This document shows, in pieces, positions 9,841 to 20,761 of a stretch of DNA of 64,000 bases. The notes under the pieces were generated by a model. That model saw only the letters and a program-made list of their open reading frames with translations, was not told the DNA's origin and did no database searches. Numbering within the stretch: the first letter of the stretch is position 1; each line of letters opens with the position of its first letter. The DNA comes from CAWJTV01 sp963845695. Lineage in GTDB: Bacteria; Planctomycetota; Planctomycetia; Isosphaerales; Isosphaeraceae. Location: assembly GCA_963845695.1 (NCBI GenBank), contig CAWJTQ010000011.1, positions 186,001-250,000 of the forward strand, in the 5' to 3' direction. The translations under genes and the position numbers were made by a program.

Positions 9841-12393
9841 TTAGTAGGCGTCGGACGAGATGACCTCGCCCGAGGCACGAGTGATCAGGGCCTTCCAGAC
9901 CTGGAGACTGACCGAGTTCTTGATGAACCGAACCGAGCCGTCGGCGAACCCGGTGTTGAAGCCGTTGGGGTGCGGCGAGCCAGCACCATAGAGTGAGGGC
10001 TTGGCTTCCGGGTCGAACTTAAGGTCGTCAGGCTTGGACCAGGGGACCCCGTCTTTCGACTCGACGACCATGATCGTGTTGGAGGTGCCATCGGTGACGG
10101 TCTGAATACCCGTGCCTGCACCCTCCTGGAACAGGGCGCCGTTGCCCACGAAGACGCGGTAGGTCGTCGTGCCGGGCTCGGGATTGCGCCGACTGGGGCA
10201 GAGGTAAACCGGAGGCATCTCCTTGATCAGCGGCTTATTGTTCGGGCTGTCCCAGGGCTCGTCGAGCTTGAACCTGTTGTAGAGCTGCTGCTGCTCCAGA
10301 TAGGGGAGGATCGCCACCCGCCAGCTCAGGAGCGGCTTGCCGTCCTTGTCTGTGATGGCCGGCATCGGGAAGGTGCCGTTGGCGGAGAGGTAATTGTGAT
10401 TAGCCAGGCCGATCTGCTTGAGGTTGTTGGTGCACTGGGCTCGTCGGGCCGCCTCGCGCGCCGATTGCGTGGCCGGCACGAGCATCGCCATCAAGAAGCC
10501 GCCGACGGCCGGCGAGGTGAGGCCTGGGATCGGCTCGCGCGCGATCAGGCTCGCCCCCTGGCTGTCCACTTGCAACGCCGTCGACGAAGGGAACAAAAGA
10601 GGGATCAATTCCTCGGCGCGGGGGAGCTTATCGAGATCGACCCGCAGGGCAGGCGTCTCGGGTGCGCCGGCCGGCGCCGGGGCACCGAATTGGCCGCGCA
10701 TCCGCCGCGTCTGGGCCATCTGTGCATTGATCTGCTGGGCCAGGATCGGCAGGGCCTCGATGAAAGCGGGCATCGTCTCGCGCGGATCGGAGACCCGCAA
10801 GTAGACCAGGTTCGCGGGGAGCTTGCCCACCACCGGAACAAACGGCCCGGAAGGTTTCCATCGGCGGTCCGACGGGCCGCTCGGGAGGTTGGCTGCCTGC
10901 ACGGTCGAGACGGTCGAGGCGCCGATGACCAACTGATCCTTGCCCAGGACAACGGTCGGCCGGAACAGGGTTGAGAACGGTGGTGGTAACATGCCCTCGG
11001 GAAAATCCAGCACGTACAACGGGCGCGCACCCTCCTGCTTTCGGAATTCCAGGGCCGCGCCGGGGGGGCCTCCCTGCTGCAACAGCAGGTTGGCGATCTT
11101 CATCACGGGCTCGATCGCTCGCGACAAGGCGGCGTGGTCGCGGACCTGAGCGGAGATCGTGAGGCCGGAGAGGCGAGCGATCATCTTCGCAGCCCGGTTC
11201 GGTCCGACCTGGGCACCCTCGGCGGGCGTCTGCATGTACAGGGCCAGCTTGGGGCCGAGGCCGACAATCAGGTCGTTGCGCAGATCAATGCCGAATTGCT
11301 GGCGAAAGGCGTTCTCGACCATGGCGATGTTGCCGGGGCCAATGGCATTGGGATCAGCCGGCTTCAGAAGCTCGGTGACCTGATCGTAGGACTTGGGGAA
11401 GTCGATCGAGAGCACCGTGAACCCGGTCAATCCGGCGGGCATCGGGGGCAAGGAGCCAGCGTCGAAGCTGGGCTGATCCAGGAGTGCGAGCAAGCCACGG
11501 CGGGGCGCCGGGGCCACCGCTCGGACCACGGTTTTCATCGCGTCTCCCTCGAAGCCCCAGACGAACTCGATGCGCTTCACACCGTCGAGTCCCAGACGCA
11601 CCATGTCGGATGACATCGGCGGCAGTTTGGTGAAGTCGAGGAATCCGACCGCAGCGGTCTGGACGCCCGCTTCGGCTTTCCGAAGTGCCGTGCGGAGCGG
11701 ATGATCCGATGCACCTGGCTCCTTACCATCGAGCACCGCGAGGACCACGTCGGGCTGGTTGGACAGGACCAGGTCGCCTTTCTCGATCCACCAGGAGCTC
11801 TCCGGGCTGAGCGCGTGGATCGCGCGCCCGGCCTTCTGGATCGGTTCAGGGGCGGCCGGGTTTTCCACGCCTTCGGCCTTCTGGTAGCGTCGGGCCACGA
11901 GTTCGAGCAGGCGATGGAATTCCGGCCCGTCGCCGCCGCGAACCACGTAGACTGTCCCGAGCTTGTCCGGGTCCTTGCCCCAGACCCCCAGCGCAAACCC
12001 CTGGCGTGCCGCCAATTCGATCGTCCCGATGATGTCCGCCGCCTTGATCCGACTGTCCGCGGGGGCGAACTGCTGGGTCAGCTCGATGTACTGGCTCACC
12101 AGGTCTTCCAGGAGGGCGCCCAGCTTGGTGCCGGTCAAGAGCTTGTGGGCCGACGACGCCCGCCAGGCCGCCTCATGAGCGTCGACTCCGTCGAATTCCA
12201 AATAGCTGATCAGATCCTGTGCCGGCGCGAACCGCGCCAGGGGCAACGGCCTCCCGTCAGCAGGGGCGGCCACCTGGCCGCAAGCCCATCCCGACGTTGC
12301 CGATAGCACCAGGACGACTCCCAGGACCACCCCACTGGTCCGACACCACCTCAGCGAGCCATCCGCTCCGGCTGAAACGCCAGCACGCATCAT
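9841..12393 (-). CDS. DUF1559 domain protein with large N-terminal domain, secreted
   Basis: An intact frame. I start at the ATG at 12393, which gives MMRAGVSAG and a signal-like hydrophobic run (GVVLGVVLVLSATSGWACG); 14 codons upstream remain open. Residues 40-600 have repeated alternating secondary structure and no motif I recognise. The last 220 residues are the DUF1559 domain: SAREAARRAQCTNNLKQIGLANHNY, LSWRVAILPYLEQQQLYNRF, a CPSRRNPEPGTTTY segment and a terminal FADGSVRFIKNSV. DUF1559 proteins are pseudopilin-like secreted or cell-surface proteins greatly expanded in planctomycetes. Here the usual N-terminal prepilin helix is replaced by the long domain. Confidence 0.88.
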   Translation of the reverse strand: MMRAGVSAGADGSLRWCRTSGVVLGVVLVLSATSGWACGQVAAPADGRPLPLARFAPAQDLISYLEFDGVDAHEAAWRASSAHKLLTGTKLGALLEDLVSQYIELTQQFAPADSRIKAADIIGTIELAARQGFALGVWGKDPDKLGTVYVVRGGDGPEFHRLLELVARRYQKAEGVENPAAPEPIQKAGRAIHALSPESSWWIEKGDLVLSNQPDVVLAVLDGKEPGASDHPLRTALRKAEAGVQTAAVGFLDFTKLPPMSSDMVRLGLDGVKRIEFVWGFEGDAMKTVVRAVAPAPRRGLLALLDQPSFDAGSLPPMPAGLTGFTVLSIDFPKSYDQVTELLKPADPNAIGPGNIAMVENAFRQQFGIDLRNDLIVGLGPKLALYMQTPAEGAQVGPNRAAKMIARLSGLTISAQVRDHAALSRAIEPVMKIANLLLQQGGPPGAALEFRKQEGARPLYVLDFPEGMLPPPFSTLFRPTVVLGKDQLVIGASTVSTVQAANLPSGPSDRRWKPSGPFVPVVGKLPANLVYLRVSDPRETMPAFIEALPILAQQINAQMAQTRRMRGQFGAPAPAGAPETPALRVDLDKLPRAEELIPLLFPSSTALQVDSQGASLIAREPIPGLTSPAVGGFLMAMLVPATQSAREAARRAQCTNNLKQIGLANHNYLSANGTFPMPAITDKDGKPLLSWRVAILPYLEQQQLYNRFKLDEPWDSPNNKPLIKEMPPVYLCPSRRNPEPGTTTYRVFVGNGALFQEGAGTGIQTVTDGTSNTIMVVESKDGVPWSKPDDLKFDPEAKPSLYGAGSPHPNGFNTGFADGSVRFIKNSVSLQVWKALITRASGEVISSDAY

Positions 12394-12570
12394 GTCAGTC
12401 TCCGTTGCGAGTCCCTGAAGAGGTCCATGGGCCACTGTCCACGGTATTCGACACCTGGCTCGCGATATTACATTCGTCGGAGCAGTTCCGTTGAAAGCCG
12501 GGAGGATCTATCTCAGAACCCATCGGACCTCTTCGCTGGAAGTCATTAGAAGGAAGGTACTTGCATTGGA

Positions 12571-13389
12571 TCAACAGACCGTGAACGCCGAAGTCGACAC
12601 CTGCTGACTGACCCACTGCCGAGGTCTGAGGAAGTGGCGCGCGAAGTCGGGAACCTCTCGATACAAGACATGGAGATGATCATTGAACGAGCCGAGGTTG
12701 AACCCGAATCGCTCCACAAGCTTTTTCAGGCTGGCTCTCGAATAGAGCGAGACGTGGCCGTTGCGAGGACCGGCGTACCACCAGCTCAGACCCATGCGGT
12801 CGATCTCGACGGGCTGGAGCAAGGTCGAGAACACGATCAATCCCGAGTCCGTCAGGAGGTCGCTCATGTCCGCAAACGCCTGGGCCGGATCGGTGGAATG
12901 CTCCAAGACCTCAAAACTGACCACGCAATCAAAGCGATCGCGTGGCCTGGCGGAGTGTCGAGGGACAAAGGGGTCGTAGGTGTCGATCTGAGAAAACCCA
13001 GCGGCACGGAGCTGCTCTGCCAGGGCTCCGTTACCACCCCCATAATCGAGGATGCGCCGCGGCCTGGCGACGGAGAACAACTGGCACACGATGTCCGCAT
13101 TTCCCCGAGGCCGCGCCTCCTGATAGTCGGGATCAACCAGCAGATACTCTTCGTTGTAGATGTGGCGTCGGAAATCGTCGGTCGTGAAATGGTCGAAAGC
13201 GGTCGTGAAAATGAAATGGCACTCCGGGCAACGGTGGTAATAGATGGGCACACCCGAGATATCGAGGACCTTGCGACGGTAGATCTCGCAATTCTTATTG
13301 AAGTCCACCACACCGTAAGGGAACGCCACCGCACCACAGCACTTGCATGGCGTCTGCTTCGCGCAAATGGCCCGCAGTCCAGAGTTCAT
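12571..13389 (-). CDS. Class I SAM-dependent methyltransferase with N-terminal Cys cluster
   Basis: About 272 residues from the ATG at 13389, preceded by GGAG eight bases upstream. The N-terminal region has CKCCG and a later HRCPECHF pair that could bind one zinc. The Rossmann methyltransferase core follows: RILDYGGGNGALAEQL (motif I, SAM binding), FDCVVSFEVLEHSTDP (motif II/post-II), and DSGLIVFSTLL (motif III). This resembles zinc-binding methyltransferases found in glycan or lipopolysaccharide loci (Methyltransf_13/23 type). The neighbours do not reveal the substrate. Confidence 0.85.
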   Translation of the reverse strand: MNSGLRAICAKQTPCKCCGAVAFPYGVVDFNKNCEIYRRKVLDISGVPIYYHRCPECHFIFTTAFDHFTTDDFRRHIYNEEYLLVDPDYQEARPRGNADIVCQLFSVARPRRILDYGGGNGALAEQLRAAGFSQIDTYDPFVPRHSARPRDRFDCVVSFEVLEHSTDPAQAFADMSDLLTDSGLIVFSTLLQPVEIDRMGLSWWYAGPRNGHVSLYSRASLKKLVERFGFNLGSFNDHLHVLYREVPDFARHFLRPRQWVSQQVSTSAFTVC

Positions 13390-13646
13390 GAAAGGTCTCC
13401 AGTATTCACCTGATGACAGGGACTGAAGAGTCGTTTTCTGAAGAGTCAGCCGCGCGGGATCGCGATCTCTCCGACCACCCAACCATGATCGGCGTACTTC
13501 CAGAACCACTCCGACGGGGCTGAGCCGGATAGTCTTTAAGACTTCTTGCTATTCTTGACAAGGTCAAGGCGATGCTCTGGGAAGGGCGACGATTCCCCGG
13601 TCGCCGGGTTCTTGTTCTTGTAGCCCCCGATTTCCGCGGCGCCGCG

Positions 13647-14909
13647 TCAAGGCGTGGCATACGGCTCGCGAAGCCCGAATTGGGGATTCGCGTCGAGATA
13701 ACGGCGGACCCGGTCACGACGTTCGAGAGCCTTGGGTAGAAATGCGATGGCCTGATCGATGCGTTCATCGGGCTCAGCGCAACTGAAGCGGAGGAAGCCG
13801 CGTCCGGCATCGCCGAAGCATTCGCCACCCAGGCAGGCGACACCGAACTGATCGTCGGCGCCTTCGAGCAGGTAAAGCGCCAGCCCGTGTGAGCTGATCC
13901 CCAGGCGGTTGCATGCGGCGCGGACGTCCGGGAAGACGTAGAACGTACCGGCCGGGCGGAGCACGCGAAAACCGTCGATCTTCTCGAGTCCGTCGCAGAG
14001 TCGCATGACCTTACTGCGGAACCGCTCCATATACTGATCGCGGGTCTCGGCGTCGGACTCCAGCGCCGCCTGAGCGGCGCGCTGGACCATGGGCGGGGTG
14101 CACGACGCCGTGGTGTTGATCAGCTTACCGATCGCATCGACCACTTCGGGCGCCGCCACCGCGAAGCCGATCCGCCACCCGCTCATGCTGTAGGACTTGC
14201 TGAACGTGTAAGCGGCCACGGTGTGCTCGAGCATCCCCGGCTCAGCCAGTATCGACGCGTGTCGGCCGTCCCAGACCATGTGGCAGTAGGGTTCGTCGGA
14301 GAAAACCATCAGGTCGGTGCCCCGGACCACATCGGCGATCGCGGCCAGGTCCTCACGAGTCGCCACGCCGCCGGTCGGATTGTGGGGCGAGTTCAGGAAG
14401 ATCGCGCGGGGCTTCGGATCCGTCGCCAGGAAGTGCCGGACATCTTCAGCGGAGGGGCGGAACTGTCGCTCGACCACGAGCGGTACCAGCACCGCTCGGG
14501 CTCCTCGGCGCTCGAGGTTGGGGACGTATGTGGGAAACTGGGGGCTGAAGACCAGGACCCCATCGCCGGGGTCGAGGATCGCCTCGGCGAAGAACTGCTC
14601 GAACGGCTTGGCCCCCGAGGCGACCACGATGTTCTCAGCCGAGACCGCGTATCCGAACTCGGCCGAGACGAACCGGGCGGCCGCGCTGCGAAACTCGGGA
14701 AGACCCAGGCTTGCGCAGTAGCCCGTCTGGTTCTCCTCGATCGCCAGGATACCCGCGCGCTTGGCGTGCGGTGTGCTCGGGAACGGACTGTCGCCGATCT
14801 CCAACTCGACCACGTCCTTGCCTTGCGCCTTCAAGGACCGCGCGATCGCCAGCACAGTGAAAGCCGTCTCCGCGGTGAGGTTGCGAACCAGGGAGCTGAG
14901 TCGGGGCAT
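13647..14909 (-). CDS. PLP-dependent aminotransferase, class I/II
   Basis: About 420 residues. The ATG at 14909 is preferred over an upstream in-frame one because MPRLSSLVRNL matches the usual start and the upstream codons lie in a repeat element. Motifs: NSPHNPTGG (cofactor/substrate binding Asn), FSDEPYCHMVW (Asp and Tyr contacting PLP), TFSKSYSMSGWRIGF with the Schiff-base lysine, and RFSCAEPDERIDQA with the carboxylate-binding Arg. This is the aspartate/aromatic aminotransferase fold; the exact substrate cannot be assigned. Intact and separate from its neighbours, so probably core metabolism. Confidence 0.9.
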   Translation of the reverse strand: MPRLSSLVRNLTAETAFTVLAIARSLKAQGKDVVELEIGDSPFPSTPHAKRAGILAIEENQTGYCASLGLPEFRSAAARFVSAEFGYAVSAENIVVASGAKPFEQFFAEAILDPGDGVLVFSPQFPTYVPNLERRGARAVLVPLVVERQFRPSAEDVRHFLATDPKPRAIFLNSPHNPTGGVATREDLAAIADVVRGTDLMVFSDEPYCHMVWDGRHASILAEPGMLEHTVAAYTFSKSYSMSGWRIGFAVAAPEVVDAIGKLINTTASCTPPMVQRAAQAALESDAETRDQYMERFRSKVMRLCDGLEKIDGFRVLRPAGTFYVFPDVRAACNRLGISSHGLALYLLEGADDQFGVACLGGECFGDAGRGFLRFSCAEPDERIDQAIAFLPKALERRDRVRRYLDANPQFGLREPYATP

Positions 14910-14923
14910 GGGTTGCCTCTGAA

Positions 14924-15016
14924 GGGTGGGTGAAATCGGGTCGAACCCGGCGCAACCCACCAACGCCGAATCAATCGGTGGGTTGCGCCGGGTAGAGCCC
15001 AGTTTCACCCACCCTA
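14924..15016. repeat. Palindromic intergenic repeat (REP/MITE-like)
   Basis: About 93 bases with nested inverted repeats: gggtgggtgaaa at the left pairs with tttcacccaccc at the right, and ccggcgcaacccacc pairs with ggtgggttgcgccgg inside. It fills the gap between the aminotransferase and the next gene and could act as a transcription barrier. Confidence 0.8.
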
Positions 15017-15020
15017 CACT

Positions 15021-15764
15021 TCATCGCGATGCGATGACCTGCGCCAGGGGACGGACAACGCGGGGAATCACGGCTTGCTGGAGGATCTCCTCGCCGAGCT
15101 CACGTTGCCGCTTGAGCGAGTCGAGGAAACTCTGCTCCGGCCCGGTCCCCCAGTACTGCCGCACGGTGAAGTAGACGCTGATCTGGTCGTCGCTGAACTC
15201 GCGGGTCCGAACCTGGTAGGCGTTGGTCCGGGTCTCGACGGCCAGCCGGCACTGAAGCTGGCACGACTCGTTCAAGGCCAGAGTCAGCGAAGGCTCGTAA
15301 TTGATGACCTGGGTCTGGGGCAGTTCGAACAGCCCTTCCAGACCATGGCCGACCCCGAGCGCCTCGGCCACGACCTCGTCATGGTTGCCGTCGTAGTGGA
15401 AGTCGAAGCCGAACATGACGTCGAGCGCTTCGCAGTCGAGCAGGCTGATCGTCAGCAGGGGCGGGGCCAGGTCCAGGACCATCTCGTGCTGCCGAAAGGC
15501 GTGGTCCAGGCTCTCGGGATTCATCTGTCCCGAGCAGAGCCGGCGCGGCTCGATCGCCACCCATCGATACGAGTCTTGCTCCTTGTCCCCTTCCAGGACG
15601 AGGTCACCGTTTTCCCGGGTGTAGAAGTTCCGCAGCTCCGGGAACCCCTTCTTCATTTGCTCGAAGAAGTGCAAGACCGTGTCGCGGTTGTTGGGTAGCT
15701 CCATCTCCGTATTGAGGTGGACGTTGACGTAAAAGTCGTCCGCGTCGCAAATATAGCGATTCAT
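15021..15764 (-). CDS. Conserved planctomycete protein, function unknown
   Basis: 247 residues, intact, starting MNRYICDADDFYVNVHLNTE. It is rich in acidic and aromatic residues and has no signal peptide or membrane helix. Segments include FEQMKKGFPELRNFYTR, EGDKEQDSYRWVAIEPRRL and DVMFGFDFHYDGNHDE. I do not recognise a catalytic motif or a named family. The compact size and soluble composition suggest a cytoplasmic single-domain protein. Confidence 0.8.
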   Translation of the reverse strand: MNRYICDADDFYVNVHLNTEMELPNNRDTVLHFFEQMKKGFPELRNFYTRENGDLVLEGDKEQDSYRWVAIEPRRLCSGQMNPESLDHAFRQHEMVLDLAPPLLTISLLDCEALDVMFGFDFHYDGNHDEVVAEALGVGHGLEGLFELPQTQVINYEPSLTLALNESCQLQCRLAVETRTNAYQVRTREFSDDQISVYFTVRQYWGTGPEQSFLDSLKRQRELGEEILQQAVIPRVVRPLAQVIASR

Positions 15765-16106
15765 CCGCGTGGTCCTGATGTCCTGGCGAGAACGCCGATC
15801 TCCCAGCCCGGCCGAAATGACGGCGCCCGGCTACGCCTGGGAGCGTCCGGCGTCGATCGAACCCTGCAAAAAGGTCATCCTACCACAAACCGGTCCAGCC
15901 GTGAAATGAATGGACGGACTCGCGCGAGAGCCTTCGTCGGAACGCCCGCGATGCAGTCTCATGTCAATGACCGTATCATCCTGTTCAAAAACCACTTACA
16001 GCCAGGCGACTCGTAGCCGGAACGCAGGCGTTCCGCCGTGTGCGCGCATCCATGTTCGGGTCTTTTCGAGCAGTCGGACGGGGATCGTCCATCTCTGGAG
16101 GGTGGA
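15765..16106. other. Intergenic, nothing recognised
   Basis: About 340 bases between the conserved unknown gene and the J-domain-like gene end. No supported coding region or hairpin is visible. Confidence 0.45.
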
Positions 16107-19100
16107 TTACACACGCGTCGCGCCGGTCTCTGGGTGGCGGAAGCGGATCGGAACCTGCTCGTCGGGGGCAACGGCCGGATCGGGGAAGACTGCGCACGCC
16201 GTATCCGGGACGGTTCCGAATGGCGAAGCGGGCTCCGTTGTGGACGGACGGCAGACGGGCGATGATCTGCCCATCGTCCGCGGAGAGTGGGACCGCGCGC
16301 GGGTGGGCGACCACGACCATGGGGGGAGGATCGAGTCGTCCGGCTCGGTGCGGAACGTGAGCGACCAGGGTAGTCCCGGCAGCCAGGGCCGTTTCAGGCT
16401 GTAGGAGACCGTGACTTCCGGATGCGGCCCGGGCAGGATCGTGGCGGCGGACGGCTCCAGGCCCGGAGAGACCAGGCGGACTCCGTCGCACTCGGCCACG
16501 CTGTAGACCCGGATCTGCCAGGGGCCGACGTCCGATGGCATGGGTCGGACGCCGTGGCCGTTGCTTCCCGGGGTCGAGGTCGGGCCGCCGGCGCCGCGGG
16601 GCGGGATCGTCGGCAAGCTGAACGTCCAGCAGTCCTGGCGCTCGTAATCGGCGCGGGGGACGATCGCGGTGGTCGCGAGGGGATCGCTGGGTCCCTGGGG
16701 AGGCGCGCCTGGCGGGCGACGATCCATGCGGACGAGGCTTCCGCCGGCCATCGCCAGCGGAGCGTGACCCGGACACCACCGCCGACCGTCGAGCCGAGTC
16801 CGCTCCCCGGCGCGGGTGGCGCAACTCGGACGGGTCCGGGACCCGGGTGAGGGCCACGCCGGGACCGACGATCCAGGTGTCTCCCCAACCGAGGATTGGC
16901 GTGTAATAGCAGAATCCCGCGCGCGGCGGATCGGGGTCGTAGGCACGATCGGGTGCGGCCGGCTCGATCCAATGTCCGCCGAGCGCCCTGGGTCTCGTCG
17001 CCATTGAGCCGGGAGCCAACCGACACGGACAGGGGACGAGACGTACGGAGGATCCGGACGGAGCCGCGCGCCGGCTCGATCCAATCGATCCGGACCCGAC
17101 CCGTCGGCTCCTGCAAGAGCCGGGGAGCCTCGGGGGCGACAACCGTCGGCTGCGGTCGCGCCGTGACGACGATCCCCGGCGAGGGGAACAGGCGGCCGTC
17201 GGGCATCTTGTAGACGGCATAGATCCCATAATGATCGTCCTGACGCCGGTCGGAATTGGGGACGATCGCATGATCCGCGGCCGAAGCGATCCGGTCGCCG
17301 TCGCGAGGACTGGCCGGTGGCCCGCCGCGCTTGCGGATGACGCGGGCCTCGGAGACACCGCGAGGGCATGACCAGGTCAGCTCGACCTCGTGCTCACGGA
17401 GCTCGATGCGGACATCCTTGACGTCGGCGAGGAAGACGACCGGGCTGGCGAGCGAGACGGCGGCGACCGAGTCAACCCCGCCGCGACGGCTCAGGACCGC
17501 ATAGCCGACCGTCTCTCCCGGTGTCACGAGGGTGTCGTCGAACTCGCAGGTATTGACCTCGGCGATTCGCGTGCCGTCGGCGGGATGCTGGAGAACGCCG
17601 TTGCGCTTGCGCAAGAGGACGAAGGTGAGCGGCCCCAGACCATCGGGAGGCGGCGGCGTCCAGATGAGCCGGATGCGGTCACCGAGGACCTGGGCGTCCA
17701 TCGCCGTGGGAGGGTCGGGAGGCGTGCGGGCCAGGCCGGACAGCGCATCAGGCAGGTCGGCGGCGATGTCCAGGCACTGGAGATAGAGGTTCCGCGCCGT
17801 CGGCGGGTCGGTACGTTCAAGCTTCCGCGCCCTGGCCGCCAGCGCCGCGGCTCGTCTGAGGCCGGGGGTCAAATCGGCCCAGGCGGCCTGCACTTCCGCC
17901 GATCGGGGATCGACCAGTCGGCTCCAGGCCTCGACCGCCGCGCGGGCAGCGGCCAGCTTGCCGCCGGCCCTCGCCGTCTCGTAAGCCAGTTTGACGCGGG
18001 CGATGTCCGCCTGCCGCTGCCGGACTCGAGTCATTCCGTTCCGCGCCCCGGGGAAGGTCGGGGCCAGTTCCAGGACGCGTTCGAGATGTTCGAGCGATCC
18101 AGTCAGGTCGAAGGTTCGGAAGGCTTGCTGAGCCGCTTCGAAGTGGCGGATGACCGGCTCGCGCAACGCCATGCGGAAGCCGCAGGGGCACTGCGGCTCG
18201 TCGACCCACGGAGTGCGTCGGCAGACCGGGCAGTCCCACCGCAGCGACGCGCCACAGTGCGGGCAACGCGCCGAGGCGGCCTTGCGCGCCACCGGGCTGA
18301 GCTCGGTGACGCCCCCACAATTTCGGCAGCGCAGCAGGGTGAACCTGGGGGTGCCATTGGCCGGAGCCGTCGCGTTGGGATTCGAGGCCAGGCCAGAACT
18401 CGGCAGCGGCGGCACCGATCCCGCCTCGCGCGCAACGCCGAGCCGGCGGCAGATCCGGCCGATGAGGCGATCCGCGCGGTCGGGGGCGATTCCCAGCGCA
18501 CCGGCTTCTTCCACGAGGGCCGCACGGGTACCCGGGTCCAGCCGTTTCAACCCCTTGAGCGTGAACTCAGCCAGGATGTCGAATGCCTCCTCGCCTTCCT
18601 GATTCAGGGTCCGGTCATAGCGCGTCCGTGTTCGGGGCGAGCCCAGATGCGATTGCGCATGAGTGATCACTTCGAGCCAGGCGGTCTTCTCAGCGGTGAC
18701 CTGGGCTTTTTTCATCCAGCGCTGGCGCTCGGCGTCGGCTCGGGCATTGATGTCGGAGGCCGGGGCGTCGCGCGTCAGGCCCAGGGCGTCATACAGATCG
18801 CGACAGCCCAGGTGCTCGAGTGCCATGCGAATCTGGCGTCGGGTCGAAGGGTCGAGGACGTCGGCCGGCGGATCGAGGTCGAGCTCCGCGTCGCCGTTGA
18901 CGCTCGGCGCCTCGATCAAGTTCGGGATCGGCCGGATGATCCGGACCAGGTCATTCTCGTTCAGACCGAGCCGTGTCGCTTCGTCGATCAGGAGCCCGCG
19001 ATCGGTCAGGCCCAGTCCCCCCTTGGCGGCGCGGAGGCGGACACGCCGTTGCAGCTCGTCGAGCTTCCGGTCCCGTTCGACCCGATGAGCGACTGCCAGC

Positions 19101-19313
19101 TCGGCGTCGTATGCCGCGCGCGATGTCGGATCGCTCAAGAGCGCCTTGCGCAGCGCGGGTATCTCGTCGAGATAGAGCTGGTTGGCGTGCCGGGTCTTGG
19201 GGTTCCTCGTGCCCATCGACCATGCCGGCTGCTTGCGCCTGGAGCGCAGCGTCGATCTCGGCCTTGTCCGCCGTCGGATCGACTCCCAGCCTGGCGTAAT
19301 AGTCGGGCACCAT
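16107..19313 (-). CDS. J-domain-like, zinc-ribbon, tandem beta-domain protein (frameshifted)
   Basis: The start MVPDYYARLGVDPTADKAEI (19313) resembles the first helix of a J domain; a second J-like unit lies at LYDALGLTRDAPASDINARA with the spacing of helices I-III but without a clear HPD. A zinc-ribbon block follows with CRNCGG, CPHCGASLRWDCPVC and CPCGF. Next is a helical TPR-like stretch, then fibronectin III-like beta units (DRIRLIWTPPPPDGLGPLTF, EVELTWSCPRGVSEARVIRK). Frame changes are needed near 19220, 17010 and further downstream to reach the stop at 16107. No enzymatic motif is seen; a chaperone-like or scaffold role is only a guess. Confidence 0.65.
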
Positions 19314-19923
19314 GATTGCGTTGCTGACGGCGATCTGCCTCGAAGGACGATTCCGAGCCACCCCGGTCGTTGTGATGGCTCCCACGCTTCATTCTACTGC
19401 TACGAACCCAGGGGCTCCATGGAGCGATCCGGCTCAAGAGGCCCGCGGGAATTCACTGATGCACGATGGGGTCCTGGCCGCTCCCGCCCGACGCACCCCC
19501 GTGAGCGACGGCGACTGGGGTCGAACCGGCTGCGATGCCCCCCGCTTCCCGAGCGGTCGGATCGGGTCGATCTTTCCGCCGCAGATGGTTGTGCGTGACT
19601 TTCCGAAATGACTGAGTTCAGACTTGATCCCGCGATTGAGAGGAACTTGCGGACAGCAATGGTGAGTGCAATGCAGCCGATAGAATCGGTTTTGCCGATT
19701 TGCGAAAATTCATCGATTGAGTGGAATGCGCGGGCGTCTGGGTTCGTTTTCGCGGATCCTGGGGCTCGATTCGCGGTTTTCTGGAGAGTCGTCGGCGATC
19801 ACCACCGCACCGTCTCGGGACGGTGGTGTTGACCCATTCCGAGAGTCCCGAGTCAGGACCGGCGGGACGTCCTGATCCGGCGTGGGTTCTGGGTTGGGCC
19901 GGCTGGGAGGAGGGCCGGACTTG
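19314..19923. other. Intergenic, nothing recognised
   Basis: About 600 bases upstream of the J-domain-like gene with lower coding bias and no supported reading frame. It leads into the long dispersed repeat. Confidence 0.45.
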
Positions 19924-20349
19924 CCGAGAATTGTGGCACAAATTGGCACTCGTTGTCATCTTTTGGCCGCGGCGCCCTCTCCGATCCCCATGGCCCCCAG
20001 CGAGTTCGGGCCGAGTCCCGAAATCGCTGTGCCGGGCCTGGCCGCACGCGGCACAGCCCCGTTGCTCGCAGCCTGGGTTTCCTGTCGGTGACGGTTACAC
20101 ATGGTCTCTCTCTCTATAGGATACCGCAGGTTTTAGAGTTCGTTAATGCACCTATCGCGGATTCCGGGGCGATTGGCTCCGGAACTCTCGACCCCAGAGG
20201 GAGATGAGAAAATCCAAAAATTCGGAGAGGTGGGCTACTCGAATGACCAATTTGGCCCGAACTGAGGGGGAAGAGGCGCGGGGTCGGATCGTCGCACTCC
20301 CCAGGTTTCCCGCACCCGCCGCGCTGAGATCGGTGGTGTTCGACGAGGA
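19924..20349. repeat. Long dispersed intergenic repeat, copy 1
   Basis: About 425 bases almost repeated at 62471-63030. Shared landmarks in the same order: ccgagaattgtggcac, the words ctctccgatccccatggccc, ttaatgcacctatcgcgg, gagatgagaaaatccaaaaa, and ccaggtttcccgcacccg. A diverged third copy lies near 20762-20956 (ttggcacttttgggcat ... ttaatgcacct). No open frame is conserved between the copies, so this is a non-coding repeat. Confidence 0.85.
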
Positions 20350-20761
20350 GTCTCGTTTTCTGGGTTCGTTTTACGGACCTCGGGGCTGGCGGCTCTGGCG
20401 TCTGGGTTCGTTTTGCGACTTCGGGGTCCGGCAATCCAAGGGTCCTGGGTTCGTTCTTCGGATTCTCGGGGCGGCCCAGCGTGATCTCGGATTCGGTCTC
20501 GGACACTAAATCTATCAAGCAAGGATTGATGAATCACTCGGATCAAGCCGTCATTTACCCTCGCGTCACCCTGTCCGAGTGAACCCAGCGCGACTGCGCG
20601 GGACGGTTCCCGGCTTCGGAGCATCGATCGGTTCTCGCTGATGACCACCCCGCGATGGTGTGGGGATGGCGGCACCGGCCGTCGATCGCCCCGGGGCCTC
20701 TCGGAACGACCTCCGTTCCCTCACCGGGGGTTCGATCGCTGCGCACCGGGCCATCACTCGT

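Noticed and set aside
9480..9863. Plus-strand reading frames upstream of the kinase
   Set aside because: No start signal, family pattern or coding bias; they overlap the DUF1559 gene end in the wrong frame.
17390..19315. Long open plus-strand frame of 641 codons
   Set aside because: It is antisense to the zinc-ribbon protein and consists mainly of low-complexity Arg/Gly/Asp residues, as expected from a GC-rich shadow.
19924..20000. Sigma-54 promoter in the long repeat (TGGCACAAATTGGCAC)
   Set aside because: The spacing between the GG and GC pairs is one base short of the -24/-12 consensus and the third copy does not preserve it.
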